From Actinomycetota bacterium (GTDB lineage: Bacteria > Actinomycetota > Actinomycetes > Actinomycetales > Microbacteriaceae), in assembly GCA_009703845.1 (NCBI GenBank), contig WLFI01000042.1, forward strand, positions 1 through 6,340: a stretch of 6,340 nucleotides of DNA, in the 5' to 3' direction. How positions within the stretch are numbered: position 1 is the first letter of the stretch; each line of letters opens with the position of its first letter. Both the position numbers and the translations under genes were made by a program. The notes under the pieces were generated by a model. The model was not told where the DNA came from, did not search any database, and saw only the letters and a list, made by a program, of their open reading frames with translations. This document shows positions 5,913 to 6,340 of the stretch, in pieces.

Positions 5913-6340
5913 CTAGGCAAATGGGTCTGGGGTCATGACGTATTTGGTTTCTAGATATTCGTTGATACCTTCGAAACCACCTTCGCGGCCCAAACCAGAT
6001 TGCTTCACGCCACCAAATGGCGCGGCTGCGTTCGAAACGAGGCCGGTGTTCAAGCCGGTCATTCCCGTGTCTAGCGACTCGATGAGTCTTAGCCCGCGTT
6101 TTAGATCTTGTGTGAACGCATATGAAACCAAGCCGTACTCGGTATCGTTAGCCAGCGCCACGGCTTCTTCTTCGGTCTTGAAGCTCACGATTGGCGCAAT
6201 CGGGCCAAAGATTTCTTCTCGCAAAATGGCCGCATCAGGCTTTACGCCAACCAGCACGGTCGGCTTAAAGAAGTAACCCTCGCCTTCGCCAGACTCTCCA
6301 CCAACGACTATCGAGCCGCCTTCTTGAACTGTGGTGTCAA
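5913..6340 (-). CDS. Aldehyde dehydrogenase, probably succinate-semialdehyde dehydrogenase, C-terminal part
   Basis: The last 141 residues of an NAD(P)+-dependent aldehyde dehydrogenase, with the start beyond the right edge; the frame stays open to the last base. The fragment begins in the catalytic domain with a GGESGEGEGYFFKPTVL segment. EIFGPIAPI at 42-50 carries the conserved Glu that binds the cofactor ribose. The LNTGLVSNAAAPFGGVKQSG region (about 96-115), then GREGG, INEYLETKYV and a short tail, closes the oligomerisation region. The NTG...APFGG.K.SGLGREG pattern and the EYLETKYV ending resemble GabD-type succinate-semialdehyde dehydrogenases, which oxidise succinic semialdehyde to succinate, but the catalytic Cys and the ELGG Glu lie outside the window. 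Substrate is therefore an inference; another semialdehyde or glycolaldehyde-type dehydrogenase remains possible. It is convergent with galK and has no evident functional link to it. Confidence 0.92.
   Translation of the reverse strand, partial: DTTVQEGGSIVVGGESGEGEGYFFKPTVLVGVKPDAAILREEIFGPIAPIVSFKTEEEAVALANDTEYGLVSYAFTQDLKRGLRLIESLDTGMTGLNTGLVSNAAAPFGGVKQSGLGREGGFEGINEYLETKYVMTPDPFA

Noticed and set aside
5896..5916. Small inverted repeat (AGGT / ACCT with flanking CT / AG) between galK and the aldehyde dehydrogenase gene as a bidirectional terminator
   Set aside because: The stem is only about 6 bp with a bulge, the loop is 8 nt and there is no T run on either strand.

Overview
The window looks like a chromosomal piece from an actinobacterium of moderate GC content (mid-50s % by eye, not computed). 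A small-genome Microbacteriaceae-like organism, such as the freshwater planktonic lineages, is my best guess. This rests on the protein style (actinobacterial-type GalT with an N-terminal LADGR...YFD segment, actinobacterial GalK and GalU), on GTG starts, and on two genes whose start codons sit 6-7 nt after a TAnnnT -10 box, as in leaderless actinobacterial mRNAs. The taxonomic placement is inference.

Layout. (1) 1-1463, plus strand: the 3' part of a family 8 glycosyltransferase, then galU, the UDP-glucose pyrophosphorylase. (2) 1468-3607, minus strand: terC, an integral membrane metal transporter, followed by a family 2 glycosyltransferase whose sequence resembles the glycosyltransferase domains found beside teichoic-acid-type polymerases. 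(3) 3678-5899, plus strand: galT and galK, overlapping by one base and clearly one operon, divergent from terC across a 70-bp promoter region. (4) 5913-6340, minus strand: the C-terminal third of an aldehyde dehydrogenase of succinate-semialdehyde dehydrogenase type. Coding density is very high. The largest gap is the 70-bp terC/galT divergent region, and the two convergent junctions are only 4 and 13 nt.

How the genes may work together. GalK makes galactose-1-phosphate. GalT exchanges it with UDP-glucose to give UDP-galactose and glucose-1-phosphate. GalU recharges glucose-1-phosphate to UDP-glucose. With galE absent from the window, galK, galT and galU would on their own convert galactose to UDP-galactose. 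Two nucleotide-sugar-dependent glycosyltransferases next to galU could consume such donors for cell-surface glycans. TerC homologues export Mn2+ in other bacteria; a link to the metal-dependent glycosyltransferases is only speculative.

No CRISPR array, mobile element, phage gene, tRNA or rRNA is visible. I see no convincing undescribed system. The most interesting points are the galE-less galactose-to-UDP-galactose set, the compact terC/galTK divergent promoter with an inverted repeat, and the inferred leaderless starts.
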